DNA from: DATFMP01 sp035266845 | GTDB lineage: Bacteria > SAR324 > JACQKK01 | DNA: 35,797 bases | Assembly: GCA_035266845.1 (NCBI GenBank) | Contig: DATFMP010000010.1 | Location: 1-35,797 of the forward strand | Direction of reading: 5' to 3' | In this document: piece by piece, positions 24,665 through 32,555 of the stretch | Layout of the letters: the number at the start of each line of letters is the position of its first letter | Position numbering within the stretch: position 1 is the stretch's first letter | The notes under the pieces: generated by a model | The model's database searches: none | What the model was told of the DNA's origin: nothing | Seen by the model: only the letters and a program-made list of their open reading frames with translations | Program-made: the position numbers and the translations under genes

Positions 24665-25963
24665 ATGAAAACGCTGCTCAGGCGGTCTTCGACCGTCGTT
24701 GCCGTACTGTTTCTGTTGTTCTTGCCAACGCTGGCTCACGCCGCGGATGCCATCGACAAGGCGGACACCACGTGGATGCTGATCTCCACGGCGCTGGTGC
24801 TGCTGATGGTGCCGGGCCTGGCGTTCTTCTACGGCGGGATGGTGCGTTCCAAGAACGTGCTGTCCACCATCATGCACAGTCTGGTTGCCATGGGCCTGAT
24901 CACCATCCAGTGGGTGGTGGTGGGGTACACGCTCGCCTTCGGTCCCGATGTGGGTCACGTGGTGGGCAACCTGCAGCACCTGTTCCTGAACGGCGTGGGT
25001 ATGGAGCCCAAGGGTAGCATTCCCGCGCTGCTGTTCATGGCGTACCAGGGCATGTTCGCCATTATCACGCCGGCCCTGATCTCGGGCGCCGTGGCGGAGC
25101 GCATGAAGTTCTCCACCTACTGCGTGTTCATGCTGGTCTGGGCCACGGTGATCTATGACCCCATCGCCCACTGGGTGTGGGGGCCGGGCGGCTGGCTGGG
25201 CGCCATCGGTGCGCTGGACTTCGCCGGCGGTACCGTGGTGCACCTCAGCTCCGGCATCTCCGCGTTGGTGGCCGCCATGGTGGTCGGCCGGCGGCTGGGG
25301 CATCCCACCGAGCAGATGCTGCCCAACAACCTGGGCTTCACCGTGCTGGGCGCGGGCCTGCTGTGGTTCGGCTGGTTCGGCTTCAATGCGGGCAGTGCGC
25401 TTTCCACGGGCACGCTGGCCACGCTGGCCTTCGTGAACACCTTCATTGCGCCAGGCGCCGCGGCCATCTCCTGGATGTTGCTGGAGTGGTACCACTCGCG
25501 TACGCCCAGCACGCTGGGCGTGGCCTCGGGCATCGTGGCGGGCTTGGTCGTAATTACGCCCGCGGCGGGCTTCGTGACCCCCATGGGTGCCCTGGTGATG
25601 GGGCTCATCGGCGGCGCCGTGTGCTACCTGGGCGTGTTGCTGAAGCGCGTGGGCGGCTACGACGATTCCCTGGACGCCTTCGGCGTGCACGGCATCGGCG
25701 GCGCCACGGGGGCCCTGCTCACGGGCGTGTTTGCCTCCACGGTCTTCAATCCCGGCGGCACGGCGGGCCTGCTGGAGGGCAATGTGGCCGCCCTGTGGCC
25801 CCAGGTGGCTGGGGTCGTGGCGACGGCCCTCTATGCCGGCGTGGGCACGTTCGTGATCGTCAAGGTGCTGGGCTGGACCATGGGTCTGCGCGTGCCGGAC
25901 GAGGACGAGCGCATGGGCCTCGACATCACCCAGCACGGCGAGCAGGCCTACCGGCTGCACTAA
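24665..25963 (+). CDS. amtB: Ammonium transporter AmtB
   Basis: A 432-residue ammonium channel with a signal peptide (residues 1-27, cleavage after AHA) and 11 membrane helices. Key residues align with E. coli AmtB: LDFAGGTVVH with Asp185 and the first twin histidine His193, and DAFGVHGIGG with the second twin histidine His342. The periplasmic aromatic gate region and PGLAFFYGGMVRSKN are also present. The C-terminal cytoplasmic tail (VPDEDERMGLDITQHGEQAY) matches the segment that contacts the PII protein GlnK. GGGGAGG lies just before the ATG. glnK is not adjacent: the neighbours are a NUDIX gene and, convergently, yibQ. A UUCG hairpin follows the stop. Confidence 0.97.
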   Translation: MKTLLRRSSTVVAVLFLLFLPTLAHAADAIDKADTTWMLISTALVLLMVPGLAFFYGGMVRSKNVLSTIMHSLVAMGLITIQWVVVGYTLAFGPDVGHVVGNLQHLFLNGVGMEPKGSIPALLFMAYQGMFAIITPALISGAVAERMKFSTYCVFMLVWATVIYDPIAHWVWGPGGWLGAIGALDFAGGTVVHLSSGISALVAAMVVGRRLGHPTEQMLPNNLGFTVLGAGLLWFGWFGFNAGSALSTGTLATLAFVNTFIAPGAAAISWMLLEWYHSRTPSTLGVASGIVAGLVVITPAAGFVTPMGALVMGLIGGAVCYLGVLLKRVGGYDDSLDAFGVHGIGGATGALLTGVFASTVFNPGGTAGLLEGNVAALWPQVAGVVATALYAGVGTFVIVKVLGWTMGLRVPDEDERMGLDITQHGEQAYRLH

Positions 25964-25990
25964 ACTGCTCGCAGGAACAGCGCCGGTATG

Positions 25991-26010
25991 CGAGGGGCTT
26001 CGGCCCTTCG
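25991..26010 (+). terminator. UUCG-tetraloop hairpin after amtB
   Basis: CGAGGGGC (25991-25998) and GCCCTTCG (26003-26010) pair over 8 bp, with one G-U, around a TTCG loop. It starts 27 bases after the amtB stop. A stable cap like this is typical of terminators; no T-run follows. Confidence 0.5.
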
Positions 26011-26025
26011 TGCTCCCCATCGGGC

Positions 26026-26054
26026 CGGACGCGGTTGCATGGCAGTCGCGTCCG
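26026..26054 (-). terminator. Second hairpin between amtB and yibQ
   Basis: CGGACGCG (26026-26033) and CGCGTCCG (26047-26054) form a perfect 8-bp stem with a 13-base loop, 63 bases beyond the yibQ stop. Being between convergent genes it could act on either strand. Confidence 0.35.
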
Positions 26055-26117
26055 CGCTCGTCGTTACCGGGGCGCTGGACGGCCAGCCGTCCGCGCGCCG
26101 GCCTCGTCGTCGTTCGT

Positions 26118-27062
26118 TCAGTGCAGCAGGTCGGAAAGCGTTACCGGTTCCACGCCTTCTTCCGCCAGGCGGGGCAACTCGCGCTTGAGCACGTGCCAGG
26201 TCTGCGGGTGGGGATGGCCGATGGCGATGGCGTGTCCCTTGCGCAGCGCCACGCGCACGGCCTCGCGGAAGGCGCGGTCGATCTCGCGCTCGTCCAGGCT
26301 GTTGTCCAGGAAGACGTCGCGCTGCAGGTAGGCATAGCCCCAGCGGTGCGCCACCTCGGCCGGCACGGGCGTGGCGGAGGTCTTGCTGTTGAGGAAGAAC
26401 AGATGGTGCTCGGCCAGGATGGTCTGGACCACCTGCATGCGCTCCGCGTCGTAGGTATAGGCGGAGCCCATGTGGTTGCTGGCCCCGATGGCGTCCGGCA
26501 GCACCTGCATGTACTCGCGCACCCGCCGCGCCGTCTCCGCCTTGCCTTGCGACAGCAGCAGGGGATACGGCCCGGGGTTCTCCCGCGGGTAGGCGAAGGG
26601 CTGCATGGGCAGGTGGATGATGTACTGGCCGCCCATCTGGCGCACCAGATCGCCCGACTGGCGAGCATAGGGCACGTCGGGGAGGATCGAGTACGTGATC
26701 GGGTAGCCCAGCGCGATGAAGCGCTGCGTTGCCTCCAGCGTGTGGCCCAGGTCGTCGATCACGATGGCCAGCCGCGCCTTGCCGTGACCGCCGCGCTGGG
26801 GGCGACCCTCGTGGCGGGGCGGCTCCGTGGCCCGGGGTGGGCCGCGGCCGGGGGCCTCGTCTTGCAAGGGGTGGGGCTGCGCGGTGGGTGTCGGGGCATC
26901 GGGCAGCGGGCGCACCATCACCAGGGCCGCCGCGGGCTGACCGGTGTTCGCAATTCCGCTCAGCAGGGCCAGCCCGGCGCCCAGCAATAGCAGGCCGATG
27001 AAGGCCAGGATGCCTTGGGCGGCGCGCCGCAGTCCCTTCTCGTCATCCCGCAGGTTCACCAC
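26118..27062 (-). CDS. yibQ: Divergent polysaccharide deacetylase family protein
   Basis: A 314-residue protein of the YibQ (DUF610, divergent polysaccharide deacetylase) family. A membrane anchor covers residues 17-36 (GILAFIGLLLLGAGLALLSG), followed by a Pro-rich disordered linker to about 93, then the NodB-like barrel: LAIVIDDLGHTLEATQRFIA, YPITYSILPDVPYARQSGDL, IIHLPMQPFAYPRENPGPY, ASNHMGSAYTYD, and GHAIAIGHPHPQTWHVL. The IDDLG and HLPMQP motifs keep the acidic and His residues of the fold. Family function is not settled; in many bacteria it sits with envC and ctpA-type genes. The start is GTG-GTG; the second GTG at 27059 is better spaced (5 bases) from GGGGAGG than the first. Confidence 0.9.
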   Translation of the reverse strand: MVNLRDDEKGLRRAAQGILAFIGLLLLGAGLALLSGIANTGQPAAALVMVRPLPDAPTPTAQPHPLQDEAPGRGPPRATEPPRHEGRPQRGGHGKARLAIVIDDLGHTLEATQRFIALGYPITYSILPDVPYARQSGDLVRQMGGQYIIHLPMQPFAYPRENPGPYPLLLSQGKAETARRVREYMQVLPDAIGASNHMGSAYTYDAERMQVVQTILAEHHLFFLNSKTSATPVPAEVAHRWGYAYLQRDVFLDNSLDEREIDRAFREAVRVALRKGHAIAIGHPHPQTWHVLKRELPRLAEEGVEPVTLSDLLH

Positions 27063-27262
27063 CGCCTCCCCGCTCGGCGTCCCGGCGCCCGCCTGCGCGG
27101 GCTGTCCGCCAGTCTGTCCGATGCGGCCGCAATGTGCAACACGCAGGCGCAGGCCTGCACACGGCTTATCCCCTGTATCGGCAGATCGCGTGCAAACCTG
27201 AGCGCGCGTCCGCGCGGGGGTGTGCTCCAGTCCGCGCTTTACTCAGCGGCCCGGGGTGGGGT

Positions 27263-27268
27263 TACAAT
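27263..27268 (+). promoter_or_regulatory. Candidate -10 box before the phosphodiesterase gene
   Basis: TACAAT (5/6 to consensus) lies 18 bases before the ATG, preceded by TTTACT at 27238-27243 with a long 19-base spacer. It implies a short leader carrying the AGGGGA ribosome site. Confidence 0.35.
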
Positions 27269-27285
27269 CGAAGCAGGGGACTTGG

Positions 27286-28614
27286 ATGTCCCGCCTGCTA
27301 CCCGCCTTTCATGGACCGATCCACATGCTGCCGAGTGCCGCCAACCCCGACCAACAGATGGAGCGCCTGCGCTGGCCCGCGCGGGAGGGATTCTACCGCC
27401 CCGATTACGGGCGCGCTCTGACCGGGGTGTTCCCCACCCTGTTCGCGCTGCTGGGCCATGCCCCGGCGGAGCCGGCCCCGCTGCTGCAGCACCTGCCCGC
27501 CGGCTCGCCGCGCCGGGCCAAGCGCGTGCTGTTGCTGTGCCTGGATGCCTTCGGCTTCAAGGAGCTGGCGCAGTCGCGGCGCTTCGCGGCGCTCTACCCG
27601 GAGCATGGCACCTGGATCACCTCGGTCTTCCCCACCATCACCAGTTGCGCGCTGTCCTCGATCTACCAGGCACTGCCGCCGGCACGGCACGGCATCACAG
27701 GGCACGTGATCTGGAAGGACTTTCCGGGCGCCGTGGTGGACATGCTGCGCATGACCGTGCCCGGCGCGGCTGCCTCGCTCAATGCGGCGGGCTTCGACGT
27801 GAACCGCTGGAAGCGCGAGCCGGGCATCCTGGACACCGCCAACGGCGTGCCGGACGGCTACCACCTCATGAACCGCCACATCGTGGGCAGCGGGCTCTCC
27901 CAGCTCATCTACGGCCGCACGCGGCTGGTGGGCTATGTGGCCGCCCTGGAGGGCTTCACCAAGGCCGCCCGGATGCTTGAGGCGCTCGATACGGGCTGGG
28001 TGGGCGTGTACATGGACGACGTGGATTCGCTCAGCCACGTGCTCACCGGCGATGCCCCGCAGATGGGGCGCACGGTGCGCCGCATCGAGGACGACCTGGC
28101 CTGGATGGCCGGCCAGCTCCCCCGCGCCGTGGCGGAGGAGACCGCGCTGGTGGTGGTGGCCGACCACGGGCAGAGCAACATCCGCGAAACCCTGCCGCTC
28201 TACGGCGAGGCGCAGGAATGGCTGGCCGCGCACACCCGAGCCGTGGGCAACTCGGGCCGTGTGCTGCACCTGTACCTGGACCCGGGGCAGGAGGCGCCCG
28301 TGGCCGCGTGGCTGCGGGAGTTCGTGGGCGACAAGGGGCAGGTCTTCACCTTCGACGAGATCAAGGCCCTCACCGGGCCACCCCTGGACGGCACGGGCGG
28401 CGGGACGGACGCGGCCCACGAGGCTTGGCTGCGCCGGTCCCTGGGCGATCTGGTGGTGCTGCTGGACGACGGCTGCAACTGGCAGCGCCGCGACCCCGCC
28501 AAGCCCCAGGGGCCCTATGAGAGCCAGCTTGTCTCGCAGCACGGCAGCCTCACCTGGAACGAGCTGTTCGTGCCCTTCCTGGTCGCCCCACTGAGCGCGT
28601 TGCTGGATACCTGA
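27286..28614 (+). CDS. Alkaline-phosphatase-superfamily phosphodiesterase/nucleotide pyrophosphatase
   Basis: A 442-residue metal-dependent enzyme of the type I phosphodiesterase/NPP family (PF01663). Metal and catalytic residues follow the family order: VLLLCLDAFG (Asp87), SVFPTITSCALSS with the likely nucleophile Thr119, LPPARHGITGHVIW, VYMDDVDSLSHVLTG (Asp and His), VVADHGQSN (Asp-His), and a final His in SQHGSLTWNE. There is no signal peptide, so it is probably cytoplasmic. Substrates in this family include nucleotides, phosphonates and phosphodiesters; none can be chosen here. The ATG at 27286 has AGGGGA about 6 bases upstream. uvrA starts 85 bases downstream with its own promoter. Confidence 0.88.
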   Translation: MSRLLPAFHGPIHMLPSAANPDQQMERLRWPAREGFYRPDYGRALTGVFPTLFALLGHAPAEPAPLLQHLPAGSPRRAKRVLLLCLDAFGFKELAQSRRFAALYPEHGTWITSVFPTITSCALSSIYQALPPARHGITGHVIWKDFPGAVVDMLRMTVPGAAASLNAAGFDVNRWKREPGILDTANGVPDGYHLMNRHIVGSGLSQLIYGRTRLVGYVAALEGFTKAARMLEALDTGWVGVYMDDVDSLSHVLTGDAPQMGRTVRRIEDDLAWMAGQLPRAVAEETALVVVADHGQSNIRETLPLYGEAQEWLAAHTRAVGNSGRVLHLYLDPGQEAPVAAWLREFVGDKGQVFTFDEIKALTGPPLDGTGGGTDAAHEAWLRRSLGDLVVLLDDGCNWQRRDPAKPQGPYESQLVSQHGSLTWNELFVPFLVAPLSALLDT

Positions 28615-28653
28615 GGGGCGCGGCAATTCCTGCCCCCGTCCAGCCGCCCGGCA

Positions 28654-28662
28654 TGCTATACT
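28654..28662 (+). promoter_or_regulatory. Extended -10 promoter before uvrA
   Basis: TGCTATACT contains an extended -10 (TGn) and TATACT (5/6). No -35 is visible at the normal distance, as is common for extended -10 promoters. It lies 37 bases before the uvrA start; no LexA-type box was recognised. Confidence 0.5.
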
Positions 28663-28699
28663 GGTCCACTTCGGCAACCTCGACGGATGCGAGGCGCAT

Positions 28700-31597
28700 A
28701 TGGTGGATTGGATCAGGATCAAGGGCGCCCGCCAGAACAACCTGAAGAACATCGACGTCGCCATCCCCAAGCAGCGCCTCGTGGTCATCACGGGGCCTTC
28801 CGGGGCGGGCAAGTCGTCCCTGGCCTTCGACACGCTGTATGCCGAGGGTCACCGCCGCTACATGGAGGCGCTCTCGCCCTCCGCGCGGCAGCTTATCGGG
28901 CAGCTCGACAAGCCGGACCTGGACGCACTGGAGGGCCTGAGCCCGGCTATCGCCGTGGAGCAGCGCGCCGGCAGCCCCAATCCCCGCTCCACGGTCGGCA
29001 CCTCCAGCGACATTTACGACTATCTGCGCCTGCTCTATGCACGGGTGGGTCAGCCGTACTGCTACCAATGCGGCGCCCCCATCGCCGCGCACACCGTGCA
29101 GCAGATCGTGGACGCGGCTCTGGCCCGCGCCGATCAGCCGCGTCTGCTGGTGTGCGCCCCCGTGCAGTGGAGCCCGGAGCTGGACTTCGCCGCCCTGCTG
29201 GAGGGTTTCCGGCGCGAGGGCTTCGTGCGGGTGCGCGTGGACGGCGCGGTGTATCTGCTGGAGGAGGCCCCGCCGCCCCCCGCGGCCGCCGGCGTGGGAC
29301 TGGAGCTGGTGGTGGATCGCCTGGCGCTGGCGGGCGTGGACAAGCAGCGGCTCACCGAGGCGGTGGAGTTGGCCTTCGGCTACGGCGAGGGGCTGGTGAC
29401 GCTGGTATTCCTGGCCGCCGGCGGCGAGGAAGCCGTCACCTACAGCCGCACGCCGCGCTGCACCACCTGCGGCATCAGCTATCCCGCGCCGCACCCCAAC
29501 CTGTTCTCCTTCAACAGTCCCAATGGCGCATGCCTGGACTGCCACGGGCTGGGCACCCAGCTCTCCGTCTCGCGCGAGCTGGTGGTGCCCGACCCGCGCA
29601 AGACCCTGGCCGAGGGCGCGATCGCCCCGTGGGAGAAGAAGACCTCGCTGGCCTTCCACCAGACCATCGAGCAGGTGGCCGAGCACTACGGCTTCAGCAT
29701 CTTCACGCCCTTCCAAAAGCTGGATGCGGCGCACCAGGACGTGCTGCTCTACGGCTCGGGCACGCGCGAGCTGGAGTTCACCTACGAGGGCGAGGAGACG
29801 AGCTATCGCTACAGCCGGCCCTTCGAGGGCGTGATCGACAACCTGGAGCGGCGTTTCCGTGAGACCGAATCCGCCGCCGTACGCGAGGAAATCCGCCGCT
29901 ACATGGAGGCGCGCGTGTGCCCGGTCTGCGAGGGGCAGCGCCTGCGCCGCGAGAGCCGGCACTATCGCCTGGGCGACCGCACCATCGCCCAGGTGACCGC
30001 GCTGCCGCTGCCCGCCGCGCGCGAGTGGGTGCGCGCCCTGCAGCTCCGTCCCATGGAGCAGGCCATCGCCGGGCAGCTCGTGCGTGAGCTGGAGCGGCGC
30101 CTGGGCTTTTTGATCGACGTGGGGCTGGACTACCTGTCGCTGGAGCGCCCCATGGATACGCTCTCCACGGGCGAGAGCCAGCGCATCCGGCTGGCCACGC
30201 AGATCGGCTCGGCCCTCAGCGGTGTCATCTACGTGCTGGACGAGCCCACCGTGGGCCTGCACCAGCGCGATACCGAGCGCCTGCTTGCTACGCTGGACGG
30301 ACTGCGTGACGCCGGCAATACGGTGGTGGTGGTGGAGCACGACCGCGACACCATGCTCGCCGCGGACTGGCTGATCGAGATCGGCCCGCAGGCCGGCGAG
30401 GCGGGCGGGCACCTGGTGGCCGCGGGCACGCTGGACGAGCTGTGCGCGAACCCCGCCTCCATCACAGGGCCGTACCTGACCGGCGCGCGCGCCATCCCGG
30501 TGCCCGCCAAGCGCCGCCGCGTCACTTGGCAGAAGCTGGAGCTGAGCGGCGCCAGCGCCAACAATCTGCGGGACGTGCGGCTCACGGTGCCGCTGGGCCT
30601 GCTGGTGTGCGTGACCGGGCCCTCCGGCTCCGGCAAGAGCACGCTGATTCTCGACACGCTGTATCCGGCCGTGCTGGCCGCGCTGCGGGGTGAATCGTTG
30701 CGCGGGCTGCCGCTGAAGGGCATGAAGGGCATCGAGTACCTGGATCGCGTGGTGCACGTGGACCAGAGTGCCATCGGCAAGTCCAGCCGCTCAAACCCCG
30801 GCACCTATCTGGGCGTGTTCGAGCAGGTGCGCGAGCAGTTCGCCGCCGTGCCGGAGGCGCGGGCGCGGGGCTACGCGGCGCGGCGCTTCAGCTTCAACGT
30901 GGAGGGCGGGCGCTGCGAGGCCTGCCAGGGCGAGGGCGTGAAGCGCATCGAGATGCACTTTTTGCCGGACGTGTTCGTCCGCTGCGACGTGTGCGACGGC
31001 GCCCGCTACAACCGGGAAACGCTGGAGATCCGCTATCGCGGCAAGACCATCGCGGACATCCTGAACCTGACGCTGAGCGAGCTGGAGCAGTTCTTCCGCG
31101 CCATTCCGGCCATCCGTAACCGGCTGGCGCCGATGCTGGATATCGGCCTGGGCTACCTGCGCCTGGGCCAGCCGGCCAACACGCTCAGCGGCGGGGAGGC
31201 TCAGCGCCTCAAGATCGCCCGCGAGCTGGGCCGCAAGGATAGCGGCCGCACGCTGTACCTGCTGGACGAGCCCACCACCGGGCTGCACTTCGAGGACATC
31301 GAGCGGCTGCTGGCCGTGCTGCAGCAACTGGTGCGCGCCGGCAACTCCGTCGTCGTGATCGAGCACAACCTGGAGTTGATCAAGTGCGCCGATCACGTGA
31401 TCGACCTCGGACCCGAGGGCGGAGACCGCGGCGGGGAAATCGTGGCCGAGGGCACGCCCGAGGCGCTTCTGGAGGCGCAGGAGCAATCCCACACCGCGCG
31501 TTATCTCGCGCCGTATTTGACAGGGTCGGGAGCGAGCGGCAAAAGGAAGGCAGACCGGGAAGGAAAGGTCCTTGCATGGACAGGGGACAATCCCTGA
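28700..31597 (+). CDS. uvrA: Excinuclease ABC subunit A
   Basis: A 965-residue damage-recognition ATPase of nucleotide excision repair. The first ABC module has Walker A GPSGAGKSS (32-40), zinc motif CYQCG, and a second half with CVCEG-type cysteines, a signature STGESQRIRLATQIG and YVLDEPTVGLHQRDT. The second module has GPSGSGKST, the RSNPGTYLGVFEQVR loop, the zinc module RCEACQGEGV ... CDVCDG, LSGGEAQRLKIARELG and YLLDEPTTGLHFEDI. The first signature reads STGES where SGGE is usual, and the N-terminal insertion has the CYQCG form more like deltaproteobacterial UvrA than enteric UvrA, so it may be a second or divergent UvrA. GAGG lies 5 bases before the ATG. It heads a close run of four downstream genes. 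Confidence 0.95.
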   Translation: MVDWIRIKGARQNNLKNIDVAIPKQRLVVITGPSGAGKSSLAFDTLYAEGHRRYMEALSPSARQLIGQLDKPDLDALEGLSPAIAVEQRAGSPNPRSTVGTSSDIYDYLRLLYARVGQPYCYQCGAPIAAHTVQQIVDAALARADQPRLLVCAPVQWSPELDFAALLEGFRREGFVRVRVDGAVYLLEEAPPPPAAAGVGLELVVDRLALAGVDKQRLTEAVELAFGYGEGLVTLVFLAAGGEEAVTYSRTPRCTTCGISYPAPHPNLFSFNSPNGACLDCHGLGTQLSVSRELVVPDPRKTLAEGAIAPWEKKTSLAFHQTIEQVAEHYGFSIFTPFQKLDAAHQDVLLYGSGTRELEFTYEGEETSYRYSRPFEGVIDNLERRFRETESAAVREEIRRYMEARVCPVCEGQRLRRESRHYRLGDRTIAQVTALPLPAAREWVRALQLRPMEQAIAGQLVRELERRLGFLIDVGLDYLSLERPMDTLSTGESQRIRLATQIGSALSGVIYVLDEPTVGLHQRDTERLLATLDGLRDAGNTVVVVEHDRDTMLAADWLIEIGPQAGEAGGHLVAAGTLDELCANPASITGPYLTGARAIPVPAKRRRVTWQKLELSGASANNLRDVRLTVPLGLLVCVTGPSGSGKSTLILDTLYPAVLAALRGESLRGLPLKGMKGIEYLDRVVHVDQSAIGKSSRSNPGTYLGVFEQVREQFAAVPEARARGYAARRFSFNVEGGRCEACQGEGVKRIEMHFLPDVFVRCDVCDGARYNRETLEIRYRGKTIADILNLTLSELEQFFRAIPAIRNRLAPMLDIGLGYLRLGQPANTLSGGEAQRLKIARELGRKDSGRTLYLLDEPTTGLHFEDIERLLAVLQQLVRAGNSVVVIEHNLELIKCADHVIDLGPEGGDRGGEIVAEGTPEALLEAQEQSHTARYLAPYLTGSGASGKRKADREGKVLAWTGDNP

Positions 31598-31616
31598 ACT
31601 GCCATTGCGGGAGGAT

Positions 31617-32054
31617 ATGGGTCTGAAACGGATCATCGTGCTGGCGGTGCTGCTGATTGCCGTCTCCCACTCCGCCGCCATGGCGCAGGAGCGCGGGCCG
31701 CTGGTCATGCGCGCGGAGTTCGAGTGGACGGTTGCGGGCGTCGTCGCGGGTGTCGCCGTGGGCGCACTGATCTGGCTCACCGACCCGGCCAATCCCAGCA
31801 ATAACCTCTCGGACAGCATCGCTTCGGGCGCGGCCTGGGGCTCAATCGTGGGCGCCGGCTTCGGAATGTACGTCCTGCAGAACTCGGTCGTGCTGCCCTC
31901 CACCGCATTCCGCGATCCCCTGGCCCCGCGCAATCGCATCAGCGCGGATCCGGTGGCGGTCGAAAGCGGACAGAGCTTCCTGCTGGCGCGCCGCGATGCG
32001 GTGCTGTCGGCGGGCCCGGAGTTCCGGCTGCCGCTGCTGGATCTGCACTTCTGA
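31617..32054 (+). CDS. Small exported glycine-zipper protein 1
   Basis: A 145-residue protein, not recognised. A signal peptide (GLKRIIVLAVLLIAVSHSAA, cleavage near AMAQ at 24) is followed by two glycine-spaced hydrophobic segments: TVAGVVAGVAVGALIWL and GAAWGSIVGAGFGMYVL, separated by a polar DPANPSNNLSD linker. This is the look of glycine-zipper proteins that form helix pairs in membranes. The C-terminal half is polar and ends in LLDLHF. The ATG at 31617 is only 2 bases after GGAGG; upstream TTG codons at 31605 and 31572 are possible alternatives. It starts 19 bases after uvrA and is followed 22 bases later by a protein of the same architecture. Function unknown. Confidence 0.7.
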   Translation: MGLKRIIVLAVLLIAVSHSAAMAQERGPLVMRAEFEWTVAGVVAGVAVGALIWLTDPANPSNNLSDSIASGAAWGSIVGAGFGMYVLQNSVVLPSTAFRDPLAPRNRISADPVAVESGQSFLLARRDAVLSAGPEFRLPLLDLHF

Positions 32055-32076
32055 CCCCCTCAACCGCGCCCGGACC

Positions 32077-32532
32077 ATGAGAACGCTGTTGAGATACGTC
32101 GCCGCACTGCTGCTGTGCCTGATGGTGCCCGTGTTGATGCAGGCGCCTGCGCGGGCGCAGGACGTGCAGAAGCCCGTCATGCAGAACGTGTTCTTCAACG
32201 TGGTGTGGGGCTCCGCCTTTGGCGCCACGGTGGGGGTGGCGGTCTCCGTGCTAAGCTCCTCGGACAAGTCCGCGCCCAGCGACGTGCGCCAGGGGGCGTT
32301 CAGCGGGGCCACGGCCGGGGGGCTGATCGGGCTGGGGCTGGCGCTGTATCTGGTGTACCAGGGCATTACGTTCGACCCGGCGACGAGCACGTTCACCGGA
32401 GTCAGCGGCGATCCGCCCACGCTGCCGCCCGTGGCGCAACTGGACACGCCGCCCTTCATGCTGATCACGTCGCCGACGAATCCGCACAAGATCACGGGTT
32501 TTTCCGCTCGCGTGATCGATCTGAAGTTCTGA
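32077..32532 (+). CDS. Small exported glycine-zipper protein 2
   Basis: A 151-residue protein, not recognised, built like its upstream neighbour: signal peptide (LLRYVAALLLCLMVPVLMQA, cleavage near ARAQ), then two glycine-rich hydrophobic segments (VVWGSAFGATVGVAVSVL and GAFSGATAGGLIGLGLALYL) with a polar SSSDKSAPSD linker, then a Thr/Pro-rich part ending RVIDLKF. Both proteins end in a Leu/Val-x-Asp-Leu-x-Phe tail, which suggests a distant duplication. A terminal Phe is also the classic last residue of outer-membrane proteins, but no beta-barrel is evident. No strong ribosome site precedes the ATG. The lpxL-like gene starts 23 bases downstream, so envelope association is plausible. Confidence 0.7.
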   Translation: MRTLLRYVAALLLCLMVPVLMQAPARAQDVQKPVMQNVFFNVVWGSAFGATVGVAVSVLSSSDKSAPSDVRQGAFSGATAGGLIGLGLALYLVYQGITFDPATSTFTGVSGDPPTLPPVAQLDTPPFMLITSPTNPHKITGFSARVIDLKF

Positions 32533-32555
32533 CGAGCCGCCCCACCACCGGGACG

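Noticed and set aside
28550..30757. A 735-codon open frame on the - strand opposite uvrA
   Set aside because: Antisense to an unmistakable uvrA and of shadow-type composition.
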